NCBI GenBank assembly: GCA_964563975.1
Contig: CAZLZJ010000085.1
Span: forward strand, 1 to 6,681
From: JAAYJR01 sp964563975
GTDB taxonomy: Bacteria; Bacteroidota; Bacteroidia; Bacteroidales; Prolixibacteraceae
Reading direction: 5' to 3'
DNA: 6,681 nucleotides
This document shows positions 6,215 to 6,681 of the stretch, piece by piece. Below the pieces are notes generated by a model that worked only from the letters and a program-made list of their open reading frames with translations, was not told the origin of the DNA and ran no database searches. A program made the translations under genes and the position numbers. Positions within the stretch are counted from its first letter, which is position 1; each line of letters begins with the position of its first letter.

Positions 6215-6681
6215 ATGTTCACTATTCAAACTAAGCTTGAACTGAAGAACGGAAATCCCAAAGCATTTAAGGAAGTTTTCCGTTTACTTTATCCTCGGTT
6301 AAAAGGGTATTGCAGATTGTTTATTTCGGATATAAATGAAGTCGAGGATATTATACAGGAAAGTTTTTTGGTTTTATGGGAACGTCGCGATTCAATAGAT
6401 CCCAATAGAAGAATTGAAAGTTTTTTATTTGTGGTCCTCAGGAACAGGTGTCTCAATTATCTGAGAAGTAAAAGTTTTATTGCTGAGAATTTGCAAATTG
6501 AAGATCTTTCATTTTCAGAACTTCAGTATCTCTATCAGCTTGATTTTAACGGAAGAGAAGAAAAAGGTATGGAAGAGCTGCTGTTAGAGTCACTTCAAAA
6601 AGCAGTTGATGAACTTCCACCCAAAATGAAAACAGTTTTTATCAGATGTAAACTTCAAGGAGAAAAGCAAAAGGATGTGGC
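6215..6681 (+). CDS. RNA polymerase sigma factor, ECF (sigma-70 family, RpoE/FecI-like), 3' end cut by window edge
   Basis: This gene encodes an alternative sigma factor that directs RNA polymerase to its own promoter set. I read 155 complete codons before the window ends, close to the usual length of about 170-200. Region 2 spans about residues 17-86: AFKEVFRLLYPRLKGYCR, then the core-binding motif NEVEDIIQESFLVLWE at 41-56, and LFVVLRNRCLNYLRSK at 71-86 in the -10-recognition part. A variable linker follows. Region 4 begins with VDELPPKMKTVFI at 131-143 and enters the helix-turn-helix at LQGEKQKDVA, where it is cut. The start is well fixed: an in-frame TGA lies at 6209-6211, one codon before the ATG, and the next in-frame Met is residue 119. 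No ribosome-binding site is seen. In Bacteroidota such genes are often followed by a FecR-type anti-sigma factor and a SusC/SusD pair, or act alone in envelope stress responses; what follows here is outside the window, so the regulon cannot be told. Confidence 0.93.
   Translation, partial: MFTIQTKLELKNGNPKAFKEVFRLLYPRLKGYCRLFISDINEVEDIIQESFLVLWERRDSIDPNRRIESFLFVVLRNRCLNYLRSKSFIAENLQIEDLSFSELQYLYQLDFNGREEKGMEELLLESLQKAVDELPPKMKTVFIRCKLQGEKQKDV

Overview
The window is a chromosomal fragment that most likely comes from a member of the Bacteroidota (Bacteroidetes). Three things point there: the gene order aconitase - isocitrate dehydrogenase - citrate synthase with all three enzymes of the mitochondrial/eukaryotic type, which is characteristic of the Cytophaga-Flavobacterium-Bacteroides group; promoters of the TAnnTTTG type instead of the E. 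coli type; and A/T-rich translation starts that mostly lack a Shine-Dalgarno sequence. The DNA is moderately AT-rich and coding density is very high.

Layout. Positions 1-6108 are one tightly packed minus-strand array, transcribed from right to left: aconitase (6108-3847), a 12-nt gap, NADP-type isocitrate dehydrogenase (3834-2605), a 21-nt gap, citrate synthase (2583-1258), then an 11-nt overlap into rarA (from 1268, running off the left edge of the window only a short way before its expected C-terminus). Positions 6109-6214 are the only real intergenic region. It is 106 nt long and carries divergent promoter-like sequences. From 6215 to the right edge runs a plus-strand ECF-type RNA polymerase sigma factor, cut off within its region 4.

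How the genes work together. Citrate synthase joins acetyl-CoA and oxaloacetate into citrate, aconitase isomerises citrate to isocitrate, and isocitrate dehydrogenase converts that to 2-oxoglutarate with production of NADPH. Together they form the complete oxidative (first) branch of the Krebs cycle, and with it the route to glutamate. All catalytic residues checked are present in all three enzymes. RarA is an AAA+ ATPase of the replication/recombination machinery with no known metabolic link. It appears to be carried along on the same transcript and perhaps translationally coupled to gltA. The sigma factor is transcribed divergently and probably belongs to a different unit to the right.

I saw no mobile element, CRISPR array, RNA gene, toxin-antitoxin pair or evidently new system. 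The points most worth a second look are the rarA/gltA overlap, a sigma-factor promoter so close to the start codon that the mRNA may be leaderless, and the wholly mitochondrial-like character of the Krebs-cycle block (already known for this phylum).
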